From: Candidatus Methanoperedens nitratireducens | GTDB taxonomy: Archaea > Halobacteriota > Methanosarcinia > Methanosarcinales > Methanoperedenaceae | Assembly (NCBI RefSeq): GCF_000685155.1 | Contig: NZ_JMIY01000007.1 | Span: 394,808 to 443,327 of the forward strand | Direction of reading: 5' to 3' | Length of the DNA: 48,520 nucleotides | Shown here: in pieces, positions 1-8,638 of the stretch | Numbering within the stretch: the first letter of the stretch is position 1 | How the letters are laid out: each line of letters starts with the position of its first letter | Notes under the pieces: generated by a model | Database searches by the model: none | Told to the model about the DNA's origin: nothing | Seen by the model: only the letters and a program-made list of their open reading frames with translations | Made by a program: the position numbers and the translations under genes

Positions 1-144
1 CCAATAGAGCAATCGTGGAGGGCGGCTAAGAAATGGCTGGCAATAAGGTACTGGGAGAATAAAAGTCAAATGAAAGAACAATTGGTTACAGCTTTTGAAC
101 AAGATATTGTTAACGTACCAATTTACGATTATCTTAGCACTTGA
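1..144 (+). pseudogene. C-terminal end of an IS630-type transposase (runs in from outside the window)
   Basis: The first reading frame is open from base 1 to a TGA at 142-144 and encodes 47 residues beginning PIEQSW and ending VPIYDYLST. This matches the end of IS630/DDE-superfamily transposases, where the E of the PIE..W motif is the last acid of the DDE triad. It is followed within about 15 bases by restriction-subunit sequence, so the insertion sequence probably ends near 145-160. Whether the upstream part is intact cannot be seen. Family assignment is from motif memory. Confidence 0.6.
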
Positions 145-156
145 CTATAGACTCTG

Positions 157-587
157 GGGGAAAGGAGTTGTACTGCGTGATGAAGTAAGTGGAGCAGAAA
201 TCGCCACCTCAAAGAGGTTTATTGTTCATTCGCAGCAGTTTATCTTATCGCGCATTGATGCCCGTAACGGGGCTTTTGGTCTTATTCCAGAGCCTCTTGA
301 TGGCGCGGTTGTAAGCAATGATTTTCCTGTTTTTAATGTAAATCCGTCACGGATTATTCCAGAATACCTTGGTTGGATGAGTAAAACGCGTTTTTTTGTT
401 GATCTCTGCAAGGCTACCAGCGAAGGGACAACAAATCGAGTGCGGCTAAAAGAGGATCGCTTTCTCGCCATGCAAATCCCCCTCCCTCCCCGAACAGCGC
501 CGCATCGTCGCCTACCTTGACGCTTTGCAGGCAAAGGTGGACGCGCTCAGGTGCCTTCAGACATCAGGAGAATTGCAGAATTACGAC
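157..587 (+). pseudogene. hsdS: Type I restriction-modification specificity subunit (HsdS), truncated and frameshifted remnant
   Basis: From about 157 the frame reads GKGVVLRDEVSGAEI, then SKRFIVHSQQFILSRIDARN and PEYLGWM, typical of an HsdS target-recognition domain. At about 480-495, in a C-rich run (IPLPP), the frame breaks. The continuation is one frame over and reads PEQRRIVAYLDALQAKVDAL, the conserved helix after a recognition domain. The N-terminal half is missing because transposase sequence abuts it. The C-terminal end dissolves near 570-587, where the convergent surface gene ends. It is a decayed fragment with no HsdM or HsdR neighbour in view. Confidence 0.7.
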
Positions 588-3146
588 TCATGGTTTTCTC
601 ACTCTGAATGGATGAAACTGCAGCCTATCCTCAGAGCTTCCCACCTGAATGCTTATATTCCCCATGATATGGATTCTTTTTCCTGGAGCAAGATCAATCG
701 GCTCCCTGTTACTGAGCTCGATTTTACCGTTATCAATAGAGGTAACCTCCATGATGCCGAAGGTATCGCCTTCTTTGATCTCGGTGATATTTTGAGACCT
801 GAGCCATGTATATTTGAAATACGCCGCATCCGTGTATTGTAAACTGTCTACTCTTGAATAATAAATCATAAAATTTAGAGTACTATCACTCAAGTTCATC
901 CGATAAGTGAAAAATTTATTCGGTCCATACTGTTGCACCATGACCGTATCAACAAGTTTATTCGAGTCCTTAAATAAAGTAATCCACGCTTGTCTGCCAC
1001 CAGTATCTTTTGCACTAATTGAGTTGGCGATTACCCTGTATCCTTCTCCCAATTCCCAGGACTCGCCAATGGTCATTTCTTTTTCCTCTGTTGCATTCTG
1101 CTCAAATATTATCTTCGCGAGCCTGTTCCCCTGCAGATACACATGCTTCTCTCCCAGCCAGACGATTGCCTGATAGAATCCATCCGTTCCATCGGGAGTC
1201 TGGTTTGCCTGAGCATAAACCTGATACTTAAAAGGTACAGGGTTTGTAACGTATATCAGGCTGTGTTTATCTATTACTCTATAGCTATTGTTCAGCAAGC
1301 TCTGATCTATGATCAGGGTCTCGGTTGAAACGTTTGCTTCAGGATCGAGCCAGAACCCTGGGAAATTCTCAGCATCCCAGCTCTTCGTGAAATTACCTTT
1401 AGCCTCGTCAAAAGCCTCGCCCCTGAAATACTCAAGAGCCGGCCGAGGGGTCACTACGCTTGTAAACACTTTTTTCTCTTCCCGGTCAATTATGTAGCGG
1501 ATTATTTCGCCCGGGAAATCCGGGTCGCCTACGTCCACAGTAACGACAGCAAAAAAGCCAGAAAAATTCTCCAGGTTAAGGTATTCTGAAGTAATTCCTG
1601 TGATCTCGTACCTTTTGTCTTTCAAATAAGTGTCATTAATCGCTATCGTCAGTATCTCTGCTTTTTCAGTCTCGTTGAGAAGAGGAGGCTGATCTGCGGA
1701 ATAACCAATATTCCAGGTATTTTCAATTATGGACTCTCCCCCAGGCGGACTCTTCTTTCCGCCTTTACCGATTTTAAAATACAACATGTTGCTCCCGACC
1801 ACCCAGCCTTTATATTTAATAGTGATCGTTATAATATAATCCCCTTCAGCAGCCGCATTACTTGTATTTATTGTTAAGTTTGAATATACTACCTGCTGCT
1901 CATCTCCTCCTCCCGGAAAGATCAGCCGCTTTTTCTCCGGGATAATTTCAAAACCTTCAGGTTCATAAAACAGAGAGCCGTTCGTATGCAGTATCTCTGT
2001 TTTATAATTAACATAAATATCACCGCCATTGGAGATATTATTGCGTGCGATGAATGACAGTTTTACAAGAGTTGAAGTCCCTCTATATGCAGGCGAGCGA
2101 ATCGACTCAACACGGGTTTCAATGCGAGGCAATAATGCAGTCCCATTTACTTCTTCTCCTGGAATTATAAAACTCCCGCTTACTCTCTCTCTCAGACTTG
2201 TATCCTTGATCCAGATATCTTTTCCTGCACGAAATATTGCATGAAATATGATTCTTCCGGCGTATTTATTTAGAATAATTGTTGACCCCTTATCGGTTGT
2301 TGCCCCGTATATGTTTAGCTTGCCATTCTCCATATTAGCAATGAGCTCAGCAGTTCTACCGTCATCGATTTCCAGGTTTACTTTGGTTTTTTCATCGCTA
2401 AGTTTTAGTAAAACAGTATTTTCTCCGCCGGTTACTCTTATAGTTCTATTGTTATCGATTTTTTCGATTTTTGTATCTCTTAGCAAGTCAAGACGGTGCT
2501 CTCGGTGTAAAAAATATATGAGTCTTCCATTGCCGTTTCCTGGAATTTCGTCCCAGCTGAACAAATACATTGTTTCTCCAATATCGGGTGCCAGATAGGA
2601 GTAGATATAATTCCCATCCTGCAGAACTACTGCGCTCTCATTTATGGATTGAAAACCTCCCGGTTCCTTTTTCAGTTCTTCTTCCATAACAGCAATGCTC
2701 TGTTTCAGGGTGAGTTCTTTTCTCTGCGGGTAACTGAAATAGTATGACCTCTTAAAATCAAAAGTCTGATAATCAAGCCTGAAGATCGCTATTTTTATAT
2801 CTTCTTTCTTTTTTGGGATCGAGGATGCCACAACAATCCATTCTGACGTGGAGATGTCATAGGGGCTGTGAGCAGCGGGCACTCTAGTATAGGACTGGAC
2901 AAAAACTGTTACTGAATAGTTTTTCTCACGGGTGACAAACTTTGCATCATCAGAAAATTTGACCTTCTCCCATACAGTGGAAGCCTGCTTCTGGTCGATT
3001 TCGAAACCAGGTGTGGAATAGTTATATACGGCCTCATTATAAGCTGTTTCTTCGTAAGGTTCGTTTTTAATTTCCTGCAGGCACCCGCTGATTAAAACAG
3101 CTCCTGTTATAAAGATTCCAATCAAGATTTTAAGCACTTCTGACAT
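588..3146 (-). CDS. Surface lipoprotein with C-terminal S-layer duplication domain
   Basis: 852 residues. The N terminus is a lipoprotein-type signal: a hydrophobic stretch followed by LISGC at residues 18-22. The middle 600 residues are beta-rich with many N-glycosylation sequons. Residues about 660-850 match the Methanosarcina S-layer duplication domain (DUF1608 type), with WELGEGYR, RQAWITL, YFKYTWL, ITEIKEGDTFGIMEV and IDIMGN-like IHIMGN motifs. Only one domain copy is visible; S-layer proteins usually have two, so this is more likely an S-layer-associated envelope protein than the main lattice protein. It is last in a minus-strand run of envelope genes. The central region is unassigned. 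Confidence 0.7.
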   Translation of the reverse strand: MSEVLKILIGIFITGAVLISGCLQEIKNEPYEETAYNEAVYNYSTPGFEIDQKQASTVWEKVKFSDDAKFVTREKNYSVTVFVQSYTRVPAAHSPYDISTSEWIVVASSIPKKKEDIKIAIFRLDYQTFDFKRSYYFSYPQRKELTLKQSIAVMEEELKKEPGGFQSINESAVVLQDGNYIYSYLAPDIGETMYLFSWDEIPGNGNGRLIYFLHREHRLDLLRDTKIEKIDNNRTIRVTGGENTVLLKLSDEKTKVNLEIDDGRTAELIANMENGKLNIYGATTDKGSTIILNKYAGRIIFHAIFRAGKDIWIKDTSLRERVSGSFIIPGEEVNGTALLPRIETRVESIRSPAYRGTSTLVKLSFIARNNISNGGDIYVNYKTEILHTNGSLFYEPEGFEIIPEKKRLIFPGGGDEQQVVYSNLTINTSNAAAEGDYIITITIKYKGWVVGSNMLYFKIGKGGKKSPPGGESIIENTWNIGYSADQPPLLNETEKAEILTIAINDTYLKDKRYEITGITSEYLNLENFSGFFAVVTVDVGDPDFPGEIIRYIIDREEKKVFTSVVTPRPALEYFRGEAFDEAKGNFTKSWDAENFPGFWLDPEANVSTETLIIDQSLLNNSYRVIDKHSLIYVTNPVPFKYQVYAQANQTPDGTDGFYQAIVWLGEKHVYLQGNRLAKIIFEQNATEEKEMTIGESWELGEGYRVIANSISAKDTGGRQAWITLFKDSNKLVDTVMVQQYGPNKFFTYRMNLSDSTLNFMIYYSRVDSLQYTDAAYFKYTWLRSQNITEIKEGDTFGIMEVTSIDNGKIELSNREPIDLAPGKRIHIMGNISIQVGSSEDRLQFHPFRVRKP

Positions 3147-3186
3147 CTAAACCCTTCCATTTTTATATATAATATTTTAATATCCA

Positions 3187-4101
3187 TCACGCCGTCCAAA
3201 AACTGATTTCATAGAATGAGTTATTTATTTTAACAAAACAATTGCCTTTCCCTATTGAGCGGCATTTCTTCTGGTCATCGAGAAGAGTCATAAGTGCTCT
3301 CCATTCTTCTCTCGGAACCGCACCTGAATATTCGATTATCCTGCCTTTCTCGATATCATTGATAGCTTTTGCAAAATATGGGTACCTGTCGATTTCTCCA
3401 GCATCAACAACTACAAAAAATTCAGGCTCATTAACTTTCTTGATAAAGTACCCGGCATCGTGGCTGGCTCCCAATGCAAAAGCAAACATAAATAATATCC
3501 AGATAACGGATACAATTTTACCGAGTTTTGTAAAAGTGTTTTTAAGGCGATTTTCATTTGCGCTGCTGCTACCTAAGATGTAATACAATCCAATGCAAAT
3601 CAGCCCGCCAAGAGTTATCATAGAGGTTAAAAAAGAGAAAAATCCTATTAAAGGAGGCATCACTCCAGTAAATTTATCTTTCAGAGTAGATGAATAATTT
3701 AAAAGAATTGAGATAATTATTCCTGAAAATGCAATTCCAATAAATAAAATTGCATTCTTTATATTTATTTTATTGATCAATATTGCGCTAATTAATGAGA
3801 AAAGACCAAATAAAAATCCTGGAAGAATAAAACCAAATCCCCAGATTGAAGAAGGAGGATTGATAAGATAGTACCAGATAAGTCCTCCAAGAGTGCCGCT
3901 TATAATGCCTATAGCCCCAAATTTTAATCCTTTATTCCATAAAAGTCCTGTATAAAACCCAAAAATACTCCACGCTACTGTGAACACCAAAATAGGCATT
4001 ATTTTGATGCCCATAAACAGAGTCGAAATAAAAAGCCCAATTGTCTGACCGAATATTAATCCAACTGCTCCGTGCGAAAAATATTTTCTAAGGCTTTCCA
4101 T
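3187..4101 (-). CDS. Polytopic membrane protein of unknown function
   Basis: 304 residues with about seven hydrophobic segments between residues 10 and 215, glycine-rich and AT-rich in coding. They are followed by a roughly 90-residue soluble C-terminal domain containing EFFVVVDAGEIDRYPYF and a CRSIGKGNCF pair of cysteines. A strong Shine-Dalgarno (AGGAGGT) lies just before the ATG. I do not recognise the family. It sits in the same direction between two envelope genes, so a membrane or surface role is inferred from context only. Confidence 0.6.
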   Translation of the reverse strand: MESLRKYFSHGAVGLIFGQTIGLFISTLFMGIKIMPILVFTVAWSIFGFYTGLLWNKGLKFGAIGIISGTLGGLIWYYLINPPSSIWGFGFILPGFLFGLFSLISAILINKINIKNAILFIGIAFSGIIISILLNYSSTLKDKFTGVMPPLIGFFSFLTSMITLGGLICIGLYYILGSSSANENRLKNTFTKLGKIVSVIWILFMFAFALGASHDAGYFIKKVNEPEFFVVVDAGEIDRYPYFAKAINDIEKGRIIEYSGAVPREEWRALMTLLDDQKKCRSIGKGNCFVKINNSFYEISFWTA

Positions 4102-4155
4102 ATGTTTTACCTCCTAAATCTATAAATCCACTTATAGCTCGTGTATGCTTTCATT

Positions 4156-4242
4156 TCAACTCCTCCTGCTACCAAAAACCTGCTTAAAAAGCAATGTTAG
4201 AAGAGCCAGCAGCAGAGGTATGGGTTCGTATCTATTTGCCAT
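4156..4242 (-). CDS. Candidate 28-residue single-span hydrophobic microprotein
   Basis: In the 206-base gap between two envelope genes, a 28-codon frame starts MANRYEPIPLLLALLTLLF and ends SRRS. It has one hydrophobic span flanked by charged residues, the usual shape of a small membrane peptide. Its stop lies within the AGGAGGAGTTGA that could serve as ribosome-binding site for a further tiny frame leading to the next gene. It is preceded by a GGAGGG motif and a 10-codon overlapping frame. Coding is plausible but unproven. Confidence 0.28.
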   Translation of the reverse strand: MANRYEPIPLLLALLTLLFKQVFGSRRS

Positions 4243-4307
4243 GTCTACCCAAATCCATTTTCATCTGATCTTCCCTCCTTCATCTGTGCACTCATTTTTA
4301 GTCCTCC

Positions 4308-4823
4308 CTATTCTACAAAAATAGTGATATTGCTGGATTTTACCGTACCGAGCCAGTAGGGATTTGTTATTCTCTCATCTTTGGCCGGGCCTGTATGGTA
4401 CACAGCGCTTAAGGTGTACGCTCCTTTCGTAAGATTCCAGCAGCTAGAATCCTGAGTTGCAGTTATGGAATCTCCTGGCTGTAGAGTAATCAGGTTCTCA
4501 TTTGTCAGTGGAAATCTCTGAATTATTCCACAGTTGTAGGATACTTTAGCCCCATCCTGATAAGAAAAGAGTATATCATAGCTTACCTGCTCTTCCAGCA
4601 TCCATAAATTTATGCTCTTGCTGTCTGCATTTGATAATATCAGGTGAATTTTAAAGTTCTCTCCCTCTTCAACCTGAGTTTTTTCAGGTATTATCGTGAG
4701 GTTTAATTCGCCTGTTTGAGAACGTGCTAAAAAGCCGTATGGAATGGAGGTTTTAAACAATACCAGCAAAAAGAATACTGTAAGGAGAATGATTCCGCCT
4801 GATAAGATGTATTGCCTTTTCAT
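4308..4823 (-). CDS. Membrane-anchored beta-sandwich protein, BsuPI-like
   Basis: 171 residues. An uncleaved-looking N-terminal hydrophobic segment (residues 7-27) follows basic residues. The rest is a single beta-rich domain: LNLTIIPEKTQVEEGENFKI, LQPGDSITAT, then GAYTLSAVYH. Such an order resembles extracellular Ig-like or BsuPI-type domains, but I make no functional claim. A GGAGAG ribosome-binding site precedes the ATG, and the upstream gene ends only one base away, so the two are almost certainly co-transcribed. Two cysteines could form an extracytoplasmic disulfide. Confidence 0.55.
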   Translation of the reverse strand: MKRQYILSGGIILLTVFFLLVLFKTSIPYGFLARSQTGELNLTIIPEKTQVEEGENFKIHLILSNADSKSINLWMLEEQVSYDILFSYQDGAKVSYNCGIIQRFPLTNENLITLQPGDSITATQDSSCWNLTKGAYTLSAVYHTGPAKDERITNPYWLGTVKSSNITIFVE

Positions 4824-4824
4824 T

Positions 4825-5976
4825 TCAATCTCTCCTCTTCATTAAGTAAATTATCAAAAGCAGAAGCCCTGCCGCAGGTATTGTCCCAAAGCCCGGCGTC
4901 TTTGGCGTATTTACTGCTTCTGTGGTGTTATTTTCTAATACGCCAGCAATGCGAACTATGCCATTGGGCTCTGCATAGCGTACATAAGGATCGGTTGAAA
5001 CTTTTTTAATAAATTCAGTAATGTTGTTTGTTTCAAAAAGTGCAGATTTCAGAACATTGTTAGCATCATCAAAATTCTTTAATTTACCTTCATGCTTGGA
5101 TGCAAACTCATCAAGCGATGGCGGAAACCTCCAGAATCCAACAATCACCTGATCAGGAACGTATTCATCCCTCATATCCTCTGGATACATTACCCTGGGC
5201 TCTGGCGAATACTCCTTATCTGACCTAATAAACTCAAATTCATCTCTATAGGCTTTCTCAACGCTAGAATCCGTTGAGATTCTATTAATGAAATCTAGCG
5301 TTTGTTGACTTGTTTGTGCAGGTATTGAGATAGGATTTGTCTCAAAGGCAGCCATCTTTATATCATGTTTTGTGAATATCAGCTTTCCACCGTATCTGGA
5401 TGCAAACTCATCAAGCGATGCTGGCATCTCCCTGAAATAGACAACAACAGCTTCTCTGAAAACGGGCATTGGTAGGTCTTCAACCTCGGGCTGGTACTCG
5501 CTTCTTATGGATACTGCATCTTCCACATTTATAGTTGCCGCCGGGATCTCTTCCAGGTTCTTAACTCTTATAGAAACTGCTCCCTCAACATTTTTACTGG
5601 TCAAATTTACCGTTATGGTGTCATGATACACTCCATAGGAGTTGTTCCATCTGAAAATTACATCGTAGATATCTTTCCTTTCAGTGTAAGAAGGCTTTTC
5701 TATTGCTATTACTTCAGCATCACCTGGAAGCATGACCCTGATCTTGGAGTCATTACTGGCAATCTCAACTACACTGATAATCACATCAGTAGATTCTAAG
5801 CCCGGGTAAAGCTCTTTTACTGTGCCTGTGATGATCCTGTCTGAATTATTCACCTGATACGGTATTTCTCCGGCTTCAGTTGCCCAGCTTGTAGAGACTG
5901 CCGCATTTGATAATAATACTAAAGCAAATATCCCGGGCAGAACATACAGTACAATCCTACTCACCTGGTTTAACAT
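4825..5976 (-). CDS. PGF-CTERM surface protein with two subtilisin-propeptide-like repeats
   Basis: 383 residues. There is a signal peptide at residues 1-32, and the C terminus is TPGFGTIPAAGLLLL.. followed by KRRD, a PGF-CTERM sorting tail (archaeosortase substrate anchored to a lipid). The middle has two related units of about 75-90 residues, near 175-250 and 270-345, each with SLDEFAS(R/K)..GGKL/EGKL, then FETN, then a terminal YAEPNGIV-like strand in the second. These resemble I9/fervidolysin-type propeptides that fold and inhibit subtilases, yet no protease domain follows. An inhibitor, chaperone or orphan adhesion role is inference. A 24-base exact repeat marks the two units. Confidence 0.6.
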   Translation of the reverse strand: MLNQVSRIVLYVLPGIFALVLLSNAAVSTSWATEAGEIPYQVNNSDRIITGTVKELYPGLESTDVIISVVEIASNDSKIRVMLPGDAEVIAIEKPSYTERKDIYDVIFRWNNSYGVYHDTITVNLTSKNVEGAVSIRVKNLEEIPAATINVEDAVSIRSEYQPEVEDLPMPVFREAVVVYFREMPASLDEFASRYGGKLIFTKHDIKMAAFETNPISIPAQTSQQTLDFINRISTDSSVEKAYRDEFEFIRSDKEYSPEPRVMYPEDMRDEYVPDQVIVGFWRFPPSLDEFASKHEGKLKNFDDANNVLKSALFETNNITEFIKKVSTDPYVRYAEPNGIVRIAGVLENNTTEAVNTPKTPGFGTIPAAGLLLLIIYLMKRRD

Positions 5977-6170
5977 AATCTCCTCCTGATGTTTATTAAG
6001 AAAGTTGTTTAAATATTTTATGTGACAATCATCTATATGTTCAACTCATAAAAGATTTTCTTAAGCTACGAATGGATTCGTAGCTATCCTGCCTTCATTA
6101 CTCAAAATGCCTCCGGGAAACAAATGATAGAAGAGATTTGCTTAAGATTGATGATGTGCGGAAAATGAGA

Positions 6171-6989
6171 TTATGCTTCTTTCTTGCTCAATACCCTCAC
6201 AATCCTGTCGTGCAGTTTTTTATTTTTTGTCCCTGTTATCGACATGCCTGTTGTCCTCACATCGCCTGATATCACCTGTCCCTTGATATCTGTGAGGGAA
6301 CCGCCTGACTCTTTCAATATCAGGGCAGATGCCATGATATCATAGCCGCTCACAAGCCCGCGGGTATCAACAACACCGTCCAGTGTTCCATCGGCAACAA
6401 AACACATATCTAACGCGATGCTGCCCAGCGCCCTGAGTATGATTGTTTTCTCAAATTCTATCAATCCTGGCGGGACATATGGCACACCGTATGAATACAC
6501 CGATACCACAGGTTTTGGTCTTGTGCCGCGTTTTTTATCGGTAACCCGTTTACCATTTAAAAAGGCACCTCTTCCCCTCACTGCATGGTATATATTCCCC
6601 TGTATATCGCATATCACGGCCATGCTTATATCCTCGAATGTGGCTGCATCCGTTTTTTCAGTGTATGCAAGCGACGTGCAGAAGAAGGGGATACCGCATG
6701 TGGCATTCGTGGAGCCATCTATGGGATCAAAAACCAGCATGAAACCAGGTTTTTTTCCAACAATGCGGTCGCCAAGCTCCTCTGAGATTATCCTCGCTGA
6801 CAGACCACGATTTAAAAGCGCATCATCAAGAGCCTGCTCAGCGGTCATATCGATCCTGCGCGTGATATCCTTTGGCCGCTGCACGACCATCTCTCCATAA
6901 TCTACGTTCTCGTGGATGAAGGATCTTACTACATCCCTTATCTCGACTCCTATCTCTATGAGGGTCTCAATTTCCATGTTCATGTTCAT
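6171..6989 (-). CDS. Inositol monophosphatase family phosphatase (SuhB/FBPase/CysQ-like)
   Basis: 272 residues, the usual length for the family. The metal-binding motifs are complete: SEELGD near residue 70, DPIDGSTN near 88-95 and GYDIMASALILKESGG near 215-230. These Mg-dependent, Li-sensitive enzymes hydrolyse inositol-1-phosphate, fructose-1,6-bisphosphate or 3'-phosphoadenosine phosphate; sequence alone does not say which. The start codon overlaps the end of an APS-kinase-like gene by 23 bases. That pairing favours, but does not prove, a PAP-phosphatase (CysQ) role. MNMNM offers three closely spaced starts. Confidence 0.8.
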   Translation of the reverse strand: MNMNMEIETLIEIGVEIRDVVRSFIHENVDYGEMVVQRPKDITRRIDMTAEQALDDALLNRGLSARIISEELGDRIVGKKPGFMLVFDPIDGSTNATCGIPFFCTSLAYTEKTDAATFEDISMAVICDIQGNIYHAVRGRGAFLNGKRVTDKKRGTRPKPVVSVYSYGVPYVPPGLIEFEKTIILRALGSIALDMCFVADGTLDGVVDTRGLVSGYDIMASALILKESGGSLTDIKGQVISGDVRTTGMSITGTKNKKLHDRIVRVLSKKEA

Positions 6990-7530
6990 TTATCTCTCCA
7001 AAAAGAGCAATAATAGCATCTGCCACTTTTTTTGCAGCCTCATCAGGCGCCATTTTATCACTGTCGATTACTACCTCAGGTCTGAGGGGTTCTTCATATG
7101 GGATGTTAACACCAGGGACAGTGGCACCCGGTCGCGCTGATTTTTTGTAGATATCCTTTGGTGAAAAAACAGCCTTCCTTCTCGCCTCGCGTTGCATGCA
7201 TACCTGAATAGGGCAGCGGATATACACCTCAGCGAACTGCGGGATGATCTTGCGCGCAGTATCGCGGTATTTTCTCCGGTTCGCAGTGGCATCAATAAAA
7301 ACATTCATGCCGCACTCGGTCAGGAGTTTTGCCATATAGCCAAGGGATGCATAGACAATATCCCTCTCCTCATCCGTATATCTGGGATGCGGGGTAAGGA
7401 TGCGGCGTATTTCATCAAGCTGAAGTATCCTGACATCGATGCCTTTTCTCTTGAGTAAGGCTGATGTGCGGTGTGCGATAACTGTTTTCCCGCTGCCGGG
7501 AATTCCTGTGAACCAGACTGCAAAAGCCAT
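6967..7530 (-). CDS. Adenylylsulfate-kinase-like P-loop kinase (CysC family)
   Basis: 187 residues. The Walker A is FTGIPGSGKT (residues 7-16). The lid and substrate region reads KDIYKKSARPGATVPGVNIPYEEP, laid out as in APS kinases (KGLYKKA...GIDDPYE). The usual DGDNxR motif is altered to QLDEIRRIL, so the true substrate may differ from APS. In the cell APS kinase makes PAPS from APS and ATP. No ATP sulfurylase or PAPS reductase is in the window. It is followed with overlap by a phosphatase of the CysQ superfamily, and preceded by a phosphotransferase seven bases away. Confidence 0.7.
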   Translation of the reverse strand: MAFAVWFTGIPGSGKTVIAHRTSALLKRKGIDVRILQLDEIRRILTPHPRYTDEERDIVYASLGYMAKLLTECGMNVFIDATANRRKYRDTARKIIPQFAEVYIRCPIQVCMQREARRKAVFSPKDIYKKSARPGATVPGVNIPYEEPLRPEVVIDSDKMAPDEAAKKVADAIIALFGEINEHEHGN

Positions 7531-7537
7531 TCTTCCC

Positions 7538-8638
7538 CTATAGATATGAATTCACGTTCTTGTACTCAAATTCTTCGCTCTCAAGTACATTATTAATAAA
7601 ATTAAATAGTTTTGTCCTCACACCAGGTTCAAGAGTGGGATACCATATAGGGCTTGCCACTACAAGGCCCCTGAACACGTAAAAAGGCTGGATGACCCTC
7701 AATACCTCATAGTCGCCTGTTTTTTCAAGGTAGTTATCAAAGAAAAGTTCATATAATTCACGGAACGGCCCTGCAAGCTCTCCATATTTCTGCAGGGAAT
7801 AGAAGATATAGTTCATTGTTATGGATGAGATATCATCAGCAGCCTCACCCCACTCACCACGGCTCCTATCAAGCAGAGTGAAATCGACTCCCTCACGGAA
7901 CATGATATTCCATGGATGGAAGTCACCGTGGGTCATGCATAATCGGTATGTCTTTCCCTTGATCTTATAGCGCCAGTCAACGCACTTTTTCTCTATCTCG
8001 CACAGATCATCCCGGCTCACAAAATCAAGGTTATCAGGGTAGCTGTCCGTCAGTCCCATTATACATTCCCCGTGACCGACAGTATCCCTGATCTTCCTGA
8101 AGTACAGCTCGCGGTCATCATGCTTTATGGTATGGATCCGGGCAAGACAGGAGGATAATGCCTCTGCCCTATCCCTATCAAGGGAGGTGAGTTCTCCATC
8201 CCTCTTTATCCTCTCAAGGTCAAGGAAATACTCCTTTCCCTCGATCTTCTCCATTAAAATAAAATATTCCTCTGCATCTCCTGCTGAGCGAAGTTCACCT
8301 TCATGCGTGAAGTATCCGACATCAAGGGAGCGGACATGCCCTGGAAGCTTATTAAAGGCAGAGTTCTGCCAGATCAATATCTGCGCCCGATCTGAGAAAT
8401 GATCATGCCCGAACCCTTTCTGCACGCGCATCGTTGACAGCACAACAGATTTGATGCTGCCGTTTGCCTCAAATTCTATAAGATAAGGCTTCCCATAGCC
8501 GAATCCCTTTATACCTTCATCTACCTCAGTCGGTATCCCGCCAAGTTCACCTATACTGATGATCCTTGCACTGCCGTATAATCCTGATAAGTATCTCTCA
8601 ACTTCCTGTCTTCTTAATATCATGTTCCCAGGGTCCAT
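7538..8638 (-). CDS. Aminoglycoside-phosphotransferase-fold small-molecule kinase
   Basis: 366 residues. The catalytic loop [13 protein letters not shown] (near residue 235) and the downstream metal-binding segment [19 protein letters not shown] define the APH/choline-kinase fold. In place of the usual DFE/DWE the aspartate is in LLDRSR. The N-terminal half carries the nucleotide-binding lobe ([17 protein letters not shown]). The substrate is unknown. Its start overlaps the end of the SAH hydrolase gene by 19 bases, and it sits directly before an APS-kinase-like gene, suggesting one transcription unit. Antibiotic resistance is not implied. Confidence 0.7.
   Translation of the reverse strand: MDPGNMILRRQEVERYLSGLYGSARIISIGELGGIPTEVDEGIKGFGYGKPYLIEFEANGSIKSVVLSTMRVQKGFGHDHFSDRAQILIWQNSAFNKLPGHVRSLDVGYFTHEGELRSAGDAEEYFILMEKIEGKEYFLDLERIKRDGELTSLDRDRAEALSSCLARIHTIKHDDRELYFRKIRDTVGHGECIMGLTDSYPDNLDFVSRDDLCEIEKKCVDWRYKIKGKTYRLCMTHGDFHPWNIMFREGVDFTLLDRSRGEWGEAADDISSITMNYIFYSLQKYGELAGPFRELYELFFDNYLEKTGDYEVLRVIQPFYVFRGLVVASPIWYPTLEPGVRTKLFNFINNVLESEEFEYKNVNSYL

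Noticed and set aside
1019-1328. Overlapping plus-strand frames inside the S-layer-domain gene
   Set aside because: Shadow frames of a well-supported long minus-strand gene.
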